Assembly (NCBI GenBank): GCA_963969525.1
Contig: OZ018397.1
Span: forward strand, 48,346,963 to 48,410,962
Direction: 5' to 3'
Source: Ontholestes murinus
Lineage: Eukaryota > Arthropoda > Insecta > Coleoptera > Staphylinidae
DNA: 64,000 bases
Shown: piece by piece, positions 47,161 through 58,040 of the stretch
Layout of the letters: the number at the start of each line of letters is the position of its first letter
Numbering within the stretch: the first letter of the stretch is position 1
Translations under genes and position numbers: made by a program
Notes under the pieces: generated by a model
What the model saw: the letters and a program-made list of their open reading frames with translations, nothing else
What the model was told of the DNA's origin: nothing
Database searches by the model: none

Positions 47161-47640
47161 TTGATCATTCCAAAAAGAAAGGGTAAATTTCAGATAGTCT
47201 ATAGCTCGTGCTGTTGGCTTAATGTACAGCATAGAAACACTTTTATTACCATTAATCGCTAGGTGTTCCATATCGGCCTATTTCTCGACGGACTCAAAGG
47301 CTGTCTGAAAGATGGTATGCATGGGCGATTGTTTCTCCTTTGAACTATGAGCATATCATGTATTCATCACTACATATTTGGTAAGTCGCGTTCTATCTTA
47401 TGTTTTGAATTGATCAGTGAAAACTAAACCAAACTATTTAACCTTATCGTTGGTATAAAATGGCAAATTCTTGGTGAGTCCATAATTCGTGCTCTAGGCT
47501 TAATGAAGTGTATAAAAACGCTTTCATCAGGATTAATCGCAAGGCGTTTCATATCGGCCTATTCCTTCAAGAAGTTAAGGGCTGTCTGTAAAATGTTTTT
47601 CACAGACTGTCACAGACTAAAGACAGGCTAAAAGATTGCT
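47160..47640 (-). pseudogene. Duplicated non-LTR RT fragments
   Basis: Two copies in direct orientation (about 47190-47315 and 47475-47605) read on the minus strand as variants of the RT motif around ALNFLKEWADMKRLAINPDK. Copy one is FESVEK-ADMEHLAINGNKSV; copy two is LNFLKE-ADMKRLAINPDESV. Both have TAG where the family usually has W. The shared stop suggests duplication after inactivation. They are jockey/R1-type LINE fragments. Confidence 0.55.
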
Positions 47641-48545
47641 GATATTTTTGTTTTGTTTACTGGAAAACGTACTTTCTTCACTTTTTTTTAAATTTTCTAC
47701 CACGAAGGAAATCTGACAAAATAAACTCAAAATATTCGGTATACTCGAGCTCTATCGGTTTGAAGATAACGCCATCATGCAAGATTTTCAAACACCTTAG
47801 AACACCAAAAGCAATGCAGCAGTGTATAATTTTAATGAAAAAGTTCTCAATGATGTCATCTATCATCTTCAATAGCCGATGTAGAGTAGAAAGATCGTCA
47901 CGGAAGCCTATAAATTCGGATTTAAGCGCTTAAGCAAAAATTTCTATTGCAGTAGCTTGTCTAGAAAGCTGAGCGGTACTTTTGAGAAATGTTGAAAAAT
48001 TTTCGACTTTGAGAATAAATATACCAAACATCTTAAAATGCGGAGAGAGGTTAATGCACTTTACAATGACCCTATATAATCCTAAAAATCTTAAAAGTAG
48101 ATGGAAAATAGAGGCTAAGTATTTGTTGTATTCAAAAGGGCGTATCTTGTAGTTTAGATTTTGGCCATTAGGATGAAATACCGCCATGGCAATGAGCTTT
48201 GCTCAATTTTATAAGCTCGTTGAAGTGTCGACAATTGTTTAAAATGTAGGACGTGATGGTAATTATAATTTCATTATTATCACTGAAATTTATAGTAAAT
48301 TGTAACTCTAATTATTTTACAAATGATTTCTTCATCATGTAACATTTGGTTGCTGCAATAAGCTTCGTGGCTACTGAAAATAGGTGTTTACTCGACGCCT
48401 ATTCTTATTCTTCTGATTTTTTTTTCTATAAGTACAAAACAAATAAAAACATTTCTTGTAGTAGTAAAATTTTATATTGTTATTTAATTGTACGATCTGA
48501 TGGTTTTATAGATTTATTATTGTCATTCGTATTTAGAATATATTG
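47641..48545 (-). other. Unassigned minus-strand frames
   Basis: Frames at 47678-47872 (64 codons) and 47930-48187 (85 codons) lie upstream of the RT fragments on the same strand and have ordinary composition, so they may be further parts of a decayed element. I recognise no domain. Confidence 0.25.
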
Positions 48546-48784
48546 TCACTTTATTGAGTGAGCAAATGCTTCAGCCTTTTCTTCGTGCAAAATGTACTTG
48601 CTTGGATCACTTTTATGACTAGTGGTTGGTGTTATCTTCTTGATAGTAAATTCTTGAACTTTGTCTTTAACTTTACTACCTTCTTAATTATAATTTCATC
48701 AGCAACTTCTTCAGCAACTTGATTTTTAAGCTTCTTCTTTTTTAAAGTTATATCTTCAGATGAAGGCTCAATTTCATCTGGTTT
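48546..48784 (-). pseudogene. Titin/sallimus-like PEVK exon relic
   Basis: After an acceptor-like TCTTACAG, the minus strand reads KPDEIEPSSEDITLKKKKLK, then QVAEEVADEIIIKK, then after a frame change KVKDKVQEFTIKK and HEEKAEAFAH before a stop. Alternating EEVxDEITIKK and xEFTIKK modules are typical of the PEVK-like region of insect titins (sallimus). The frameshift (2 nt missing or 1 added) and isolation indicate a copied, inactive exon. The retained acceptor suggests a genomic duplication, not a retrocopy. Other lysine/glutamate-repeat proteins are possible. Confidence 0.35.
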
Positions 48785-49180
48785 CTGTAAGATTTCCCTT
48801 TGACATAAACGGTTTGTTTACAGTATAGATCAGTGTTAGTTTTGGCCAAACCTGAAATAAGTAGGGTTATAGATCTTCCTTAAATTATATTTTATTAGAG
48901 AAAGCATTTATAATTTTACAAGTTTATATCACCAAAACTTCACCAAATCTCAATATTTATGCGTAACCGTTTCCTACTTTCATTATATTTTCGATTACAG
49001 AGCTTATAATAATATTTGTACTATGTTCATTTACTTTAGCAGTGTTAGCAAAGACTTTTATTGTAAATTTTTCCAGATTTTTAATTTAAAATATATTTGT
49101 CTATACGTTTAAAAATTTCAACTGTTTTTGACAATATAAAATAACTTGTAATCACTCTCTCCAGAGTACGATTTGACAAA
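48785..49180. other. No recognisable feature
   Basis: AT-rich sequence between the exon relic and the minisatellite. Confidence 0.5.
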
Positions 49181-50720
49181 GAAAAATGTATTAACGTAGG
49201 TCAAGAGTACGTTAGAGAAATGCATTATGTATTGGGATAGGTCAAGAATACGCTCAGACAATAAACTATTTTTGGGATAGGTCAAGAGTACGCTAAAACA
49301 ATAAATTATTAGATTAGGTCAATTAATTAGAAGACTAATAAAATCTCTTTAACAACTTTTAGAGTGGTAAACTAAAACAATTAAAAAAAATAATAAGATG
49401 AGTCAAAGCTACGCTAGAATATTATCTGATTTTGAAATAAGATACTTGTTTGGTTTCATATTGGTATATTCAGTTTTCTGACACGTGACCATTCTCAAAG
49501 GAATTACAAAATTAACTCTACGCTAGAATATTGATAAATTTGCTGAAATGGCCAAACCAATGACATAAACAATGAATGCTTAAATATATATTTAAAGCCA
49601 CAATTTGGAATGAATTACAAGTACGCAGAAGTATTGATTGGCAAATGTACATTTTGAAAAGGAGATGTATTCAACCAACTTTCAGTAATACAAATTAAGT
49701 CATAATTAGAAGCTTATGTTGTTATAAAATTGTATGGTTTTCGATTTCAGTCCCCTGGCGTTCTGATAGAAAATAATTAATTTGTTATCCTTACTCCGTC
49801 GCATTTTTGGCAATGTCTGTCAGGTTGAATTTTAATGGGTCCGGAGAGCGATTTCTTGATTTTCAGAATTTTTATAACATCATCAGCAAAATAGCAAATT
49901 AAATGCTTTTTAAGTTTTCTAATTATTACTTTCAAATGTTTTATATTCATAAACAGTGCATGTCATGTTGTGAACCATGAATGACAAATAAAATCATCTG
50001 GGCATCATCACAGAAAAGAACTTTTAAAAACATTATTTTGTGCAGGAAAATCTAACGTGAACGATCTGCAAAAAAATCCAACCATTTGTAATTAACATTT
50101 ACTATTTACGAAGCAAGAAAATATGCTATTCGCACATAAAAGACTACTTGGAATTTTAGCTGTTACTTACTTTTAAAAAGCTAAAACATAATAAATGATA
50201 ATCGCAGCGATATCTATAGAGGGCTGCAGTTTGTAAAAAAAAAACTTTGCAAATTAGAACGATAAATGAAATTCACTTTTTTTAAAATCAATTTCGACAA
50301 TTTTTTAACGTTTACATCGTTTATATCTTTTGTCAATCTTAGCTCACAGTTATTTGTAAATTTAGGTTAATGTATAACTTATTGATATAAATAAAAGTTA
50401 CGCTAGGGCAATGCATAATTTATTAACTCATTGACTATGGAGGCTTCTACTTCGTTATACATATTTAATCACAAATTAAACACAGTAATTACCAATGGTC
50501 ACCATATAAATAAATAACTGTTATACAAAACAAAGTAATGATGGTGTTTAATTTGTCATAATTTATTAGCCTAGATCAAGAGTACGTTATACAAATGAAT
50601 CAACAATTTATTCTTTATTTATTACCCAAGTCAAAAGTATCACTTAGGTAATGAATAGTTCATTGAGATAGGTCTGCAGAACGCGAATTGGGCTAGGTCA
50701 AGAGTACGATGAACGGGTTT
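49180..50720 (-). repeat. Minisatellite GGTCAAGAGTACGCTAA, interrupted
   Basis: Units GGTCAAGAGTACGYTARR-CAATRNATTAT occur at 49197-49330, around 50395-50425 and at 50570-50720, inverse to the array at 16.9-17.9 kb. Scattered single units (for example TACGCTAGAATATT at 49411 and 49520) lie between. 50430-50560 is a retroelement insertion. 49330-50395 is otherwise AT-rich and without genes. Confidence 0.8.
50430..50565 (-). mobile_element. Retroelement terminal fragment
   Basis: GGCTTCTACTTCGTTATACA (50451-50470) is the reverse complement of the element interior at 4741-4754. TGTTATACAAAACAAAGTAA and GGTGTTTAATTTGT (50519-50555) match its terminal words. Confidence 0.6.
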
Positions 50721-51440
50721 TTAAGTACCAAATAAATACTGCCAATCTGATGGAATTAATTACATCCCATTTAAGCCTTTATTTACTTAGTTTAGTTTAA
50801 TTTATTGACTACAAACGACCTACAAAAAAATATATAGTAGTACAAAATAACATACGTTTACAATAACTTTGATTATTTCTAATAGCCGATGATGATCACT
50901 GATCACCAGGTGATTATTACCATTGAGGCAATATTTGCCTTTGCTGTGAAGTTCTTTTATGACATGTATATCAATGTGACTTTATATATACTATGTAAAA
51001 GCAAAAAATTCGGCACAGAAACGACTAATGCGAGCAATCTAAAAGTAAAAATATAATTTCAATTGGTATTTACTGTTAAACAAACTGAAAAGAAAATAAT
51101 ATCATTGGCAAGCTTTTGCATTTAAGAAGCATACAGTTTGTAAATAACGGCAATACATAAAACTTTAACTCTACCAAAATACGATAACAATTTTTACAGT
51201 TATTTTCCAAATACATTGAAAACCTAGTCAAAAAAGTGTTTGTAACTAATAACTGTTTTCATATTAGAAAAGATTTTATTTATTAATGATAGTATCATTC
51301 TGTCTTATCATTTATCAATGATATTATGTATACTCATTCGAATGAAAATTTTAAAGGCTTGTGACAGTTTTAAGCCCAAAATTGTAAGGACTACATCAAA
51401 AAACTTTCCCCTTGATCCAATTATTAAAAAAAAATCACGG
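50721..51440. other. AT-rich non-coding DNA
   Basis: No gene or array seen; an imperfect ATGATCACTGATCACCAGGT palindromic patch lies at 50890-50910. Confidence 0.5.
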
Positions 51441-51790
51441 TCTCGAAATAGACAAGACGACCTCGGACTTATGACCGGGGGGGTCCTTTCGAAAGATCCG
51501 ATCTGAACGCGACAAGTAGCAGTCGTGAAAAATGCCCGGGCAGCAAAACAAAAGCGGCAATTGCACTCGTTACCGGCGATTAATTAAACCGCATTCGTAA
51601 TATCTTTATTGCTAATCGGGTATTAGCAATTTTTTAATGTACGTTCCATTGCCTATTGTTCCATTCAGCCCCGGTCGCGATTTTATCGCGCGCGCGCACT
51701 TTTTCCATTATTAAATATTACCACGACCATTATTTATACATATGGAATTCCACCATGGCCATGTAAACAATAAATTACCACATTGGGGAA
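51440..51790. promoter_or_regulatory. High-complexity block with dyad and forkhead site
   Basis: The most enhancer-like block in the window. It has a perfect interrupted dyad ATTGCTAAT-N5-ATTAGCAAT (51608-51630), GATTAATTAAACC homeodomain sites (about 51579), a forkhead TGTAAACA (51762-51769) and a CG-alternating run (51687-51697). Composition is far more balanced than the flanks. The only ORF entering it (51318-51506) has no recognisable product. Target gene unknown; the Toll gene is 19 kb away. Confidence 0.4.
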
Positions 51791-51799
51791 TTTTGTTTT

Positions 51800-53720
51800 T
51801 GCATTGTTAATAATACGGACTACACAAATTGTTGATGATTATAATAATAATGAAACCAAAAAAAAAAATACATAAAAAAGTTTTTATTACAGTGTAAATA
51901 TTAGTGTAATGTTTATATATGTAAATAAAAAACATTATACGTAATAACATGTAAAATTTAACCACTACACCAATTAAATTCTAATAAGGAAAAGGAAGTA
52001 ATACAAAACTTAAGGAGATAATCTTTATGAGACGGTAAAAAAATTTTACCACTGAAAAAACTTGAACACTAAGAGAATTTAAGTATTTATGATATAATAT
52101 CAGAAAAATAAGTGGAAATCAAAACGAAGTAATATTCATTTAACGTAAAATTTAAGGAATGAAAAGTCAGATGGTTGGAAAAAGGAACTTAAGCCATGGA
52201 AACTAAGACGCTGAATGTATGGACAAATTTGTAGGACTTTATCTTTATAAAATAGTAAATAAACCTTATTTCTGATAAAGAAAAAGAACTCAATTTTGAG
52301 GAAGCCTTTAGGCAACCCAAAAATTATGGATGGAAGATTCATCAGATGGTAAATAATACTTTCTACTGGTAGGGAAAATAAAGTGAAATTAGAAAATTAA
52401 AAATGAATTTAAGTAATGTAATGTAAGGCTTACCATCTGCCTGTTTTTCTGATAGAGTAAATGAAGTGGAAAAGTGGAAAAGTGGATATGGTTAGAAAAG
52501 GCGACCCAGTATACTCCTATCCAGACTGCAAAAATCTTTCATTTGCATATGTTGAAGGTGAATGATTATTAATGGCTTTAAAAGATATAGCTTTATCTAG
52601 CGGCTGTGTTTGTACCTCTGCATCATTAAAACCATCTTATGTATTGAGAGCAATTGGCGCCGAAGAGGATCTTGCTCATAGCTCTATAAATTTTGGAATG
52701 AGGAGGTTTACGACGATCGAACAAATCGACTATAAAGCTGAAGAATGCATACAGCATGTTATGAGGCTGCGTGAGATGAGTCCAAGTGGACTTGAAATCT
52801 ATTCAGTGGTCGCAAGTGAAGCTTGAAGTCTTCAAGTAACACAAAATTTAAGTATAGAATCTTTATGAGATGGTAAATAGTTTTTTTTTTGATAAGAAAA
52901 TGGCAAAGTTTGAGGAATAAAAGCCATTACATAACGCAAAAACTAAGCATAGAAAATTTTTATGATTGTAAATAAGCTGTTCTTTTAATGGAGAAAATAA
53001 GGTTGAGACTAAGAGACATTAAGTGATGCAAAACATCTCTTCTGATAGAAATTTAGGCTTGAAGATTATAAGATTTGAAGTAAAGCAACATTTTAACACT
53101 AAGAGACTGAGTAACATAAAATTTATTATCTGATAAGGAAATAGTATATGAAGCTTTGGTAAGGAAATGGCGAAGTTTGAGGAATAAAATCCTTTAGCTA
53201 ATGCAAAAAATAAGCATAGAAGATTTTTATGTAAAAAAAACTGTTCTTTTAATGGAGAAAGGAAGGTTAAGACTAAGAGACTTTAAGTGATGAGGAGATT
53301 CAGGCTTGAAGACGATGAGATTTGAACTAAAGCAATATTTAAGATTCAAGATTCTTCATCGGATAGTTAATACACTTTTTTTCTTTGAATTTTAACATTT
53401 TAACACTAAGAAACTGAGTAACATGAAATTTATTATCTGATAAGAAAATAGTATATGAAGCTTTGGTAACGCAAAAATTGTTGATGGAAAATCAGATGGT
53501 CTTCTTATAGTTAAGCTTGAAGACTAAAAGAAGAAGAAAGTTGCACAAAATTTAAGGATAGAACCTTTTGATATGGTAAATATTCCTTTCTATTTTCTTA
53601 TAAGCAAAAATAAGTGATGGTTTAATTATGGATGGAAAATATATCACATGGTTAACAGACCTTTCCTCTGAAAGGGAAACGGCAATTAAGCTTGGAGATT
53701 TGGAGACTTTATATGAAAAC
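51800..53720. repeat. Degenerate tandem array, about 265-bp unit
   Basis: Phrases AATCTTTATGAGATGGTAAA, GACTAAGAGACTTTAAGTGA, GAAATAGTATATGAAGCTTT and CTGTTCTTTTAATGGAGAAA recur. The clearest pair is 52901-53166 and 53167-53475. An Nfs1 pseudogene interrupts the array at 52485-52815, and its 3' flank resumes the array words at once. Confidence 0.75.
52485..52815 (+). pseudogene. Cysteine desulfurase (Nfs1) 3' pseudogene
   Basis: The plus strand matches the C-terminal part of mitochondrial NFS1/IscS, the PLP enzyme that supplies sulfur for iron-sulfur clusters. GDPVYSYPDCKNLSFAYVEG (52500 on) is followed by an in-frame TGA at 52563-52565 in place of the usual serine of GESLLMALK. Then comes LLMALKDIALSSG, the active-site loop with its cysteine retained (CVCTSAS), PSYVLRAIG, EEDLAHSSI, GMRRFTTIEQ and VMRLREMSP. 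About nine codons expected next (LWEMVQxGI in the family) are deleted near 52784 with a frameshift. The end VDLKSIQWSQ is read in the next frame (52786-52815). The N-terminal two thirds and the PLP lysine are absent. Truncation plus stop plus frameshift make it a pseudogene, probably a 5'-truncated retrocopy. Confidence 0.88.
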
Positions 53721-55000
53721 GAAAAAACCCTCATGGCAAATCATCTCCTTTTTCATGATACTGAAATGAAAGTAAAGCCTGACAACTGAGAGCGTCAAGT
53801 AACAGTTGTAAAGTTCTCTGGTGAGATTTAGAAGTTCTTAAATGCCAAATTGGCGAAAGAAATAAAACATAATACATAACAAATACAGTTAATAGTGAAA
53901 TTACACTTATAGATGACAGATAACAATTCTCAACTGACATTTTACAGATATCAGTTCTCAAATGACAATGCGTAGATCACAGTTGATAGCTCTTCTATGA
54001 AAGTTAACATTTCTTAAATGACAGTTCTCAACTGACATTTTACAGATATCAGATCTCAAATGACAATGCAAAGATAACAGTTGATGGTTCGACTATGAAA
54101 GTTAACAGTTCTTAAATGACAGTTGACATTAGAAAATGAAATATATTAGAAAACGAGTAAAAAGTAGCAAATGACATTTGACAATTGACAGTTATCGGAT
54201 AACGGTTAACTGTCCAATGACAGTTTACAGGTGGCACTTCTCAAATGTCAGTTGATTTATTTATTTTACTTTACAATATCCTGTTTTAATTGGAAATATG
54301 AAAAACTCCAAAATACACATAAAAATATTACAAATATTTAACTCACAGGACTTCATTGCATGTTCTTCCACTCACTTTACAGATGACAGTTGACAATTCT
54401 GAGATGACCATTAACAGTTCTTAAAGGACAGTTGACACTTGCTAATAAAATTTAAACGTTGTCCATTCATATTTTACTGTTAACACAACATGCACATAAT
54501 AGAAAACAAATAATATGTGGCAAATGGCATTTGACAATTGAAAGTTATCGGATAACGGTTGACAGTCCTCCAATGACAATTGACAATTTACAGGTGGCAT
54601 ATATTATAGTAGATACTTGTCAAATGGCAGTTGACAGTTTACAGATGGCAGATGGTAGTGAATAGTTATCAATGACAGTTGACCAGATGTAATTTGATAA
54701 TAGTTGTCCAATAAAAGTTAACCGTGGTCAGTAAAGATTGGATTGTTTTTAAATAGCAGTTAAAATAAGAAAATTAAACATAATAGATAATAAATATCAC
54801 TTGTCAAATGACATATTTGATAATTGACAGTTATCGGATAACAGTCCTCTATCGGCAGTTAACAGTTTCCATATGGTAAATTACACTTAAGACTTCTCAA
54901 ATGGTTTGATAATTCATCTATCTCAATTAAAAATTCTCAGATGATAAGTGATAACTGTTAAAGTGTCAGTTGACATAAGAAGTAATAAGCATTCTAGAGA
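53720..55000. repeat. Minisatellite rich in GACAGTTGACA
   Basis: Short words (TGACAGTTGACA, GTTAACAGTT, TCTCAAATGACA) are arranged in longer units. One unit of about 98 bp repeats at 53931 and 54029. A second composite, TTGACAATTGACAGTTATCG-GATAACGG, occurs at about 54178, 54535 and 54815. A non-array insert lies at about 54250-54370. Confidence 0.8.
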
Positions 55001-56010
55001 TTGTCATATAATTTTTTGTATTTATCATTCCTTATTAGAAATTACTTTTATCTTCCTGTCGCCCTCTTTCTGTTGTTTGTCATCTATTTATTGTTATTGG
55101 TTTTCTGTTGTTTCTGTCTAATTGATAGCTTCTGTCATCTGTCTTCTGTCAATCATCTCTTAATGTATGTAAAAGGTTTCCAATGAAATTATTGCTAAGT
55201 TTTATCATCTAATTTTACTTCTGCTCTTGTCATTTCTCATCTCTTGTTGTCATCAATTTTTTTGTTATATTCTGTCAATCATTTTTTAACATATGCGAGA
55301 GTTTACCAATGAAATTACATGTGGTTTTACTTCTGCTCTTCTCATTTTTCTATATTTAATGAATTGCTCACTTAACCCGTGGTGAAACATATTTGAAAAA
55401 TCTTGATTAGAAATTAAAAACAAACCATGTGTTTTTAATTTCTAATCAAGATTCTCATTTCTCATTTATCATATGTTGTTGACATCTCATTTATGCTAGT
55501 TATCAACTAACTTTTGTTATCTGTTTTCTGTTGGTCATTTGTTGATTTGCTAGCTTATGCTATTAATCATCTCTTATTGTGTCTGATAAATTATCATTGA
55601 AATTACTTTTAGGCATTGTTACAATTTTTTGTATATATTATTCCTTATTTTAATTTTGAATTCTCTTCTCATCTCATAATGTGTATAAAAGATTATCTTT
55701 GAAATAACTTCTAGAAATTGTCATATATTTTTTTGTACTTATCATTCCTTATTAGAATTTACTATTATCTTTTTGTCACCCTCTTTCTGTTGTTTGTCAT
55801 CCATCTATTGTTATTTGAATTCTACTTTTATCACCTGTCTTTTAAAAGATTCTTAATTAAGTCTAAAAAAATTCGACATTTTTTATCACTACTTATTTTT
55901 CATTTGTTATATTTTGATGACATATTGTTTGTGTTATCCGTCTTCTGTTGTTCATTATCCACCTGTAGTTATGTGTCTTCTATCAATTTTTTGGTATATA
56001 TCATGTGTCT
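55000..56010. repeat. Pyrimidine-rich simple repeat field
   Basis: TTCTGTCATCTGTC and TTTCTGTTGTTTGTCATC words recur. A direct repeat of TTTTTTGTACTTATCATTCC with CTTATTAGAA lies at about 55012 and 55729. Plus-strand ORFs (61 and 98 codons) are leucine/phenylalanine-rich artefacts. It is the reverse-complement counterpart of the 18.65-21.05 kb field. Confidence 0.65.
55367..55453. mobile_element. Retroelement end with perfect 23-bp hairpin
   Basis: CTCACTTAACCCGTGGTGAAAC (55369-55390) is the inverted form of the dispersed end. It is followed by a perfect hairpin, arms 55399-55421 and 55431-55453 (core TTGATTAGAAATTAAAAAC), with a 9-nt loop. Confidence 0.8.
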
Positions 56011-56552
56011 TTAGTTACCTAACATCTTTTATTTCTGCCAAAATTTTAAAAAATCTTTCAAAAATTTTTTCATCTAAAATGTCCAATATGATAAATTCTG
56101 AATTGATTTTAAGAAATTTAGTTAGATTTGATAAAGCTATACCAATGAAAAAAATATGTTTTATCAGAAACTATATGAATTATAAAATCTATTAAAATAA
56201 ATTCTGTTTGGAAAGAAGTCATTGAAACGTACTACTTTTACTTACTCTTATCCAAGATTAAGTGTAAGCATATGATAAGTGAATATTAAAATCTTTCTTG
56301 AAGACTAGAAGAATTTTTTTTTATCTTAGTGGACCCAAAAAAATAAATTAATTTAGGTTAAAGTTATACTTTCTTTTATTTCTGGGAAATAATTAATCAA
56401 AAGAAATGAGTGTTTAAATTTATCTAAATATTTTATCTATTAAAGATTAATTCAGTTTTAAGAAATTAAGCGGCTATGCTAAAGCTAAAACTGGAGATTC
56501 GATATAAATTATAAAAGCTATAATTCTTATCTCATCTTCCTTGGTAACGTCT
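56011..56552. other. AT-rich non-coding DNA
   Basis: No recognisable feature. Confidence 0.5.
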
Positions 56553-57240
56553 CTACATCTCCTGTATGTCTTGATGGAACCTCTCTCCCTGTTTCTCGCT
56601 GGCAGCTCCAAGATTTTCGGAAAAAGAGTCAACGTGGGAATTCAGAAAATGAAGTTTGACTCTCATATTGCATCCCAGTTTTTTATAATTTTCGGTTATG
56701 TTGGCTACAATTTCTTTGTAGTTTAAAGACTTGTTGTTTTCAGACTTGTCCTGAGTATTCTGGAACAGTCTGTCCAATTTTAAGGTTCGAATTTCATGGC
56801 CCACAAAAATTTCTTCTTTAGGTTTAGCTTCAGAAAGTGCAGGAATTTTGTCGCTCAGGTATTTAAAGCAGTCAACTTGTTTATTTAAAGCTTTGATAAA
56901 CTGCTTCATCAATCCTAACCTTATGTGAAGGGGAGGCAAAAGAACTAATTTTGGGTCAACTAATGCATCACGTAGCATATTTTTTTATACCGGTACAAGT
57001 CTTTCTCTGAGTGGCCATTCCTAACGTAATGTAAATTTCGTACTCGCACAAAAAAAAACATGGATACTTTGTGAATCCAGACTGCTGACCCAAAAGCATG
57101 GATATTATTTTGAGGTCTCCACAGAGTTTTCAACAATATTCGCTATACTTTATTGTATTTAGCAACAGCTTAAGCTTCTCATACGTTTCTTTAAAGAAAT
57201 AATTTTAATGCAATTTAGGAAATATCATAGAGGTACTTCT
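56553..57240 (-). pseudogene. Broken copy of a multi-copy arthropod ORF family
   Basis: On the minus strand, from about 57215 down, pieces read ETYEKLKLLL, GDLKIISMLLGQQSGFTKYP and CFFC, separated by stops. They are followed by the open 141-codon frame at 56553-56978 with LVDPKLVLLPPLHIRLGLMK, CNMRVKLHFLNSHVDSF and EKQGERFHQDI. I recall this order from a large family of uncharacterised proteins repeated many times in insect, Hydra and mollusc genomes, with conserved LLPPLHIKLG, FLHSHLDFF and GERFHQD boxes. Its amplification suggests a mobile-element origin, but I cannot name the superfamily. Stops at the W and R positions in the upstream part show decay. Confidence 0.7.
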
Positions 57241-58040
57241 TTGCTTTAGTACAAAATATCTCACAAGGTTTTTTCAAGTTTGTGAAAAATCTTGACCTGA
57301 TGGGCTCAAATCAAATTCACACTCAGAATCAACATATCCGTATTAGCTAAGGACATTTATCAAAATAAAAACACCAAAAATCATGTCGGCCTATGTAATC
57401 ATTAAATAATAATCTTTCCCCTGTCAACATTAACACAACTACGGACCAATTTCGAACTGGTTTTGATCTCAACAGCGCAGTGCAGCTGTATCATACTGAA
57501 GGAACTTTGGTATCTTTGACTCGGGTATAATCTGTCCATTTTGAAGAAAATTTCTGTACTCAACTATAAATTTTCTTCATAAAATTGTAGAGATTAAATT
57601 AAATATTAAATACTTGTGCTGAAGGAATTGAACACAAAAATGAAGCAAATTTAAACCCTTACAGAGATAGAAATGAAATGTTGGATCTAGTGGAAAGCTA
57701 AATAAATAACCTTGATGCTTGAAATCTTCAAACATTTTAATCAGCGTAGAAAAATTTAAGCTGATTGAATTAATTTTTTTTTTTAATTATATTTTAATCA
57801 GGATTTTGGATTCATGACTACTGCTGCACTCTTATCAGACAAGATGGATCACCATCCATAATTTTTCAACGTTTATAATAATTACAATTTGCATTTACAT
57901 CAGTTAGTTATAACTACCTATCAGTTAATCTACATGCAAAATATTGTGATTCTTTTCATATTTCACAAACATTTCTCTCATGAATTGCATACGAAACAAA
58001 CAAAAAAATACATTAAAATTCCAATTACAAAACACCCATC
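57241..58040. other. AT-rich DNA with a Penelope-like terminal word
   Basis: CTACGGACCAATTTCGAACT and GTTTTGATCTCAACAGCGCA (57437-57478) are, on the minus strand, GAGATCAAAACCAGTTCGAAAT followed by TGGTCCGTAG. This arrangement resembles Penelope-like 3' ends. Otherwise no feature. The upstream part of the 56.5-kb ORF family may continue into 57300. Confidence 0.4.

Noticed and set aside
52572..52826. A functional 84-residue cysteine desulfurase-like protein
   Set aside because: The homologous frame continues upstream across a stop and is frameshifted at the end; the PLP-binding domain is absent.
55001..56195. Plus-strand Leu/Phe-rich ORFs that resemble membrane proteins
   Set aside because: They arise from a pyrimidine-rich repeat; the hydrophobic pattern is compositional and the same phrases recur in tandem.
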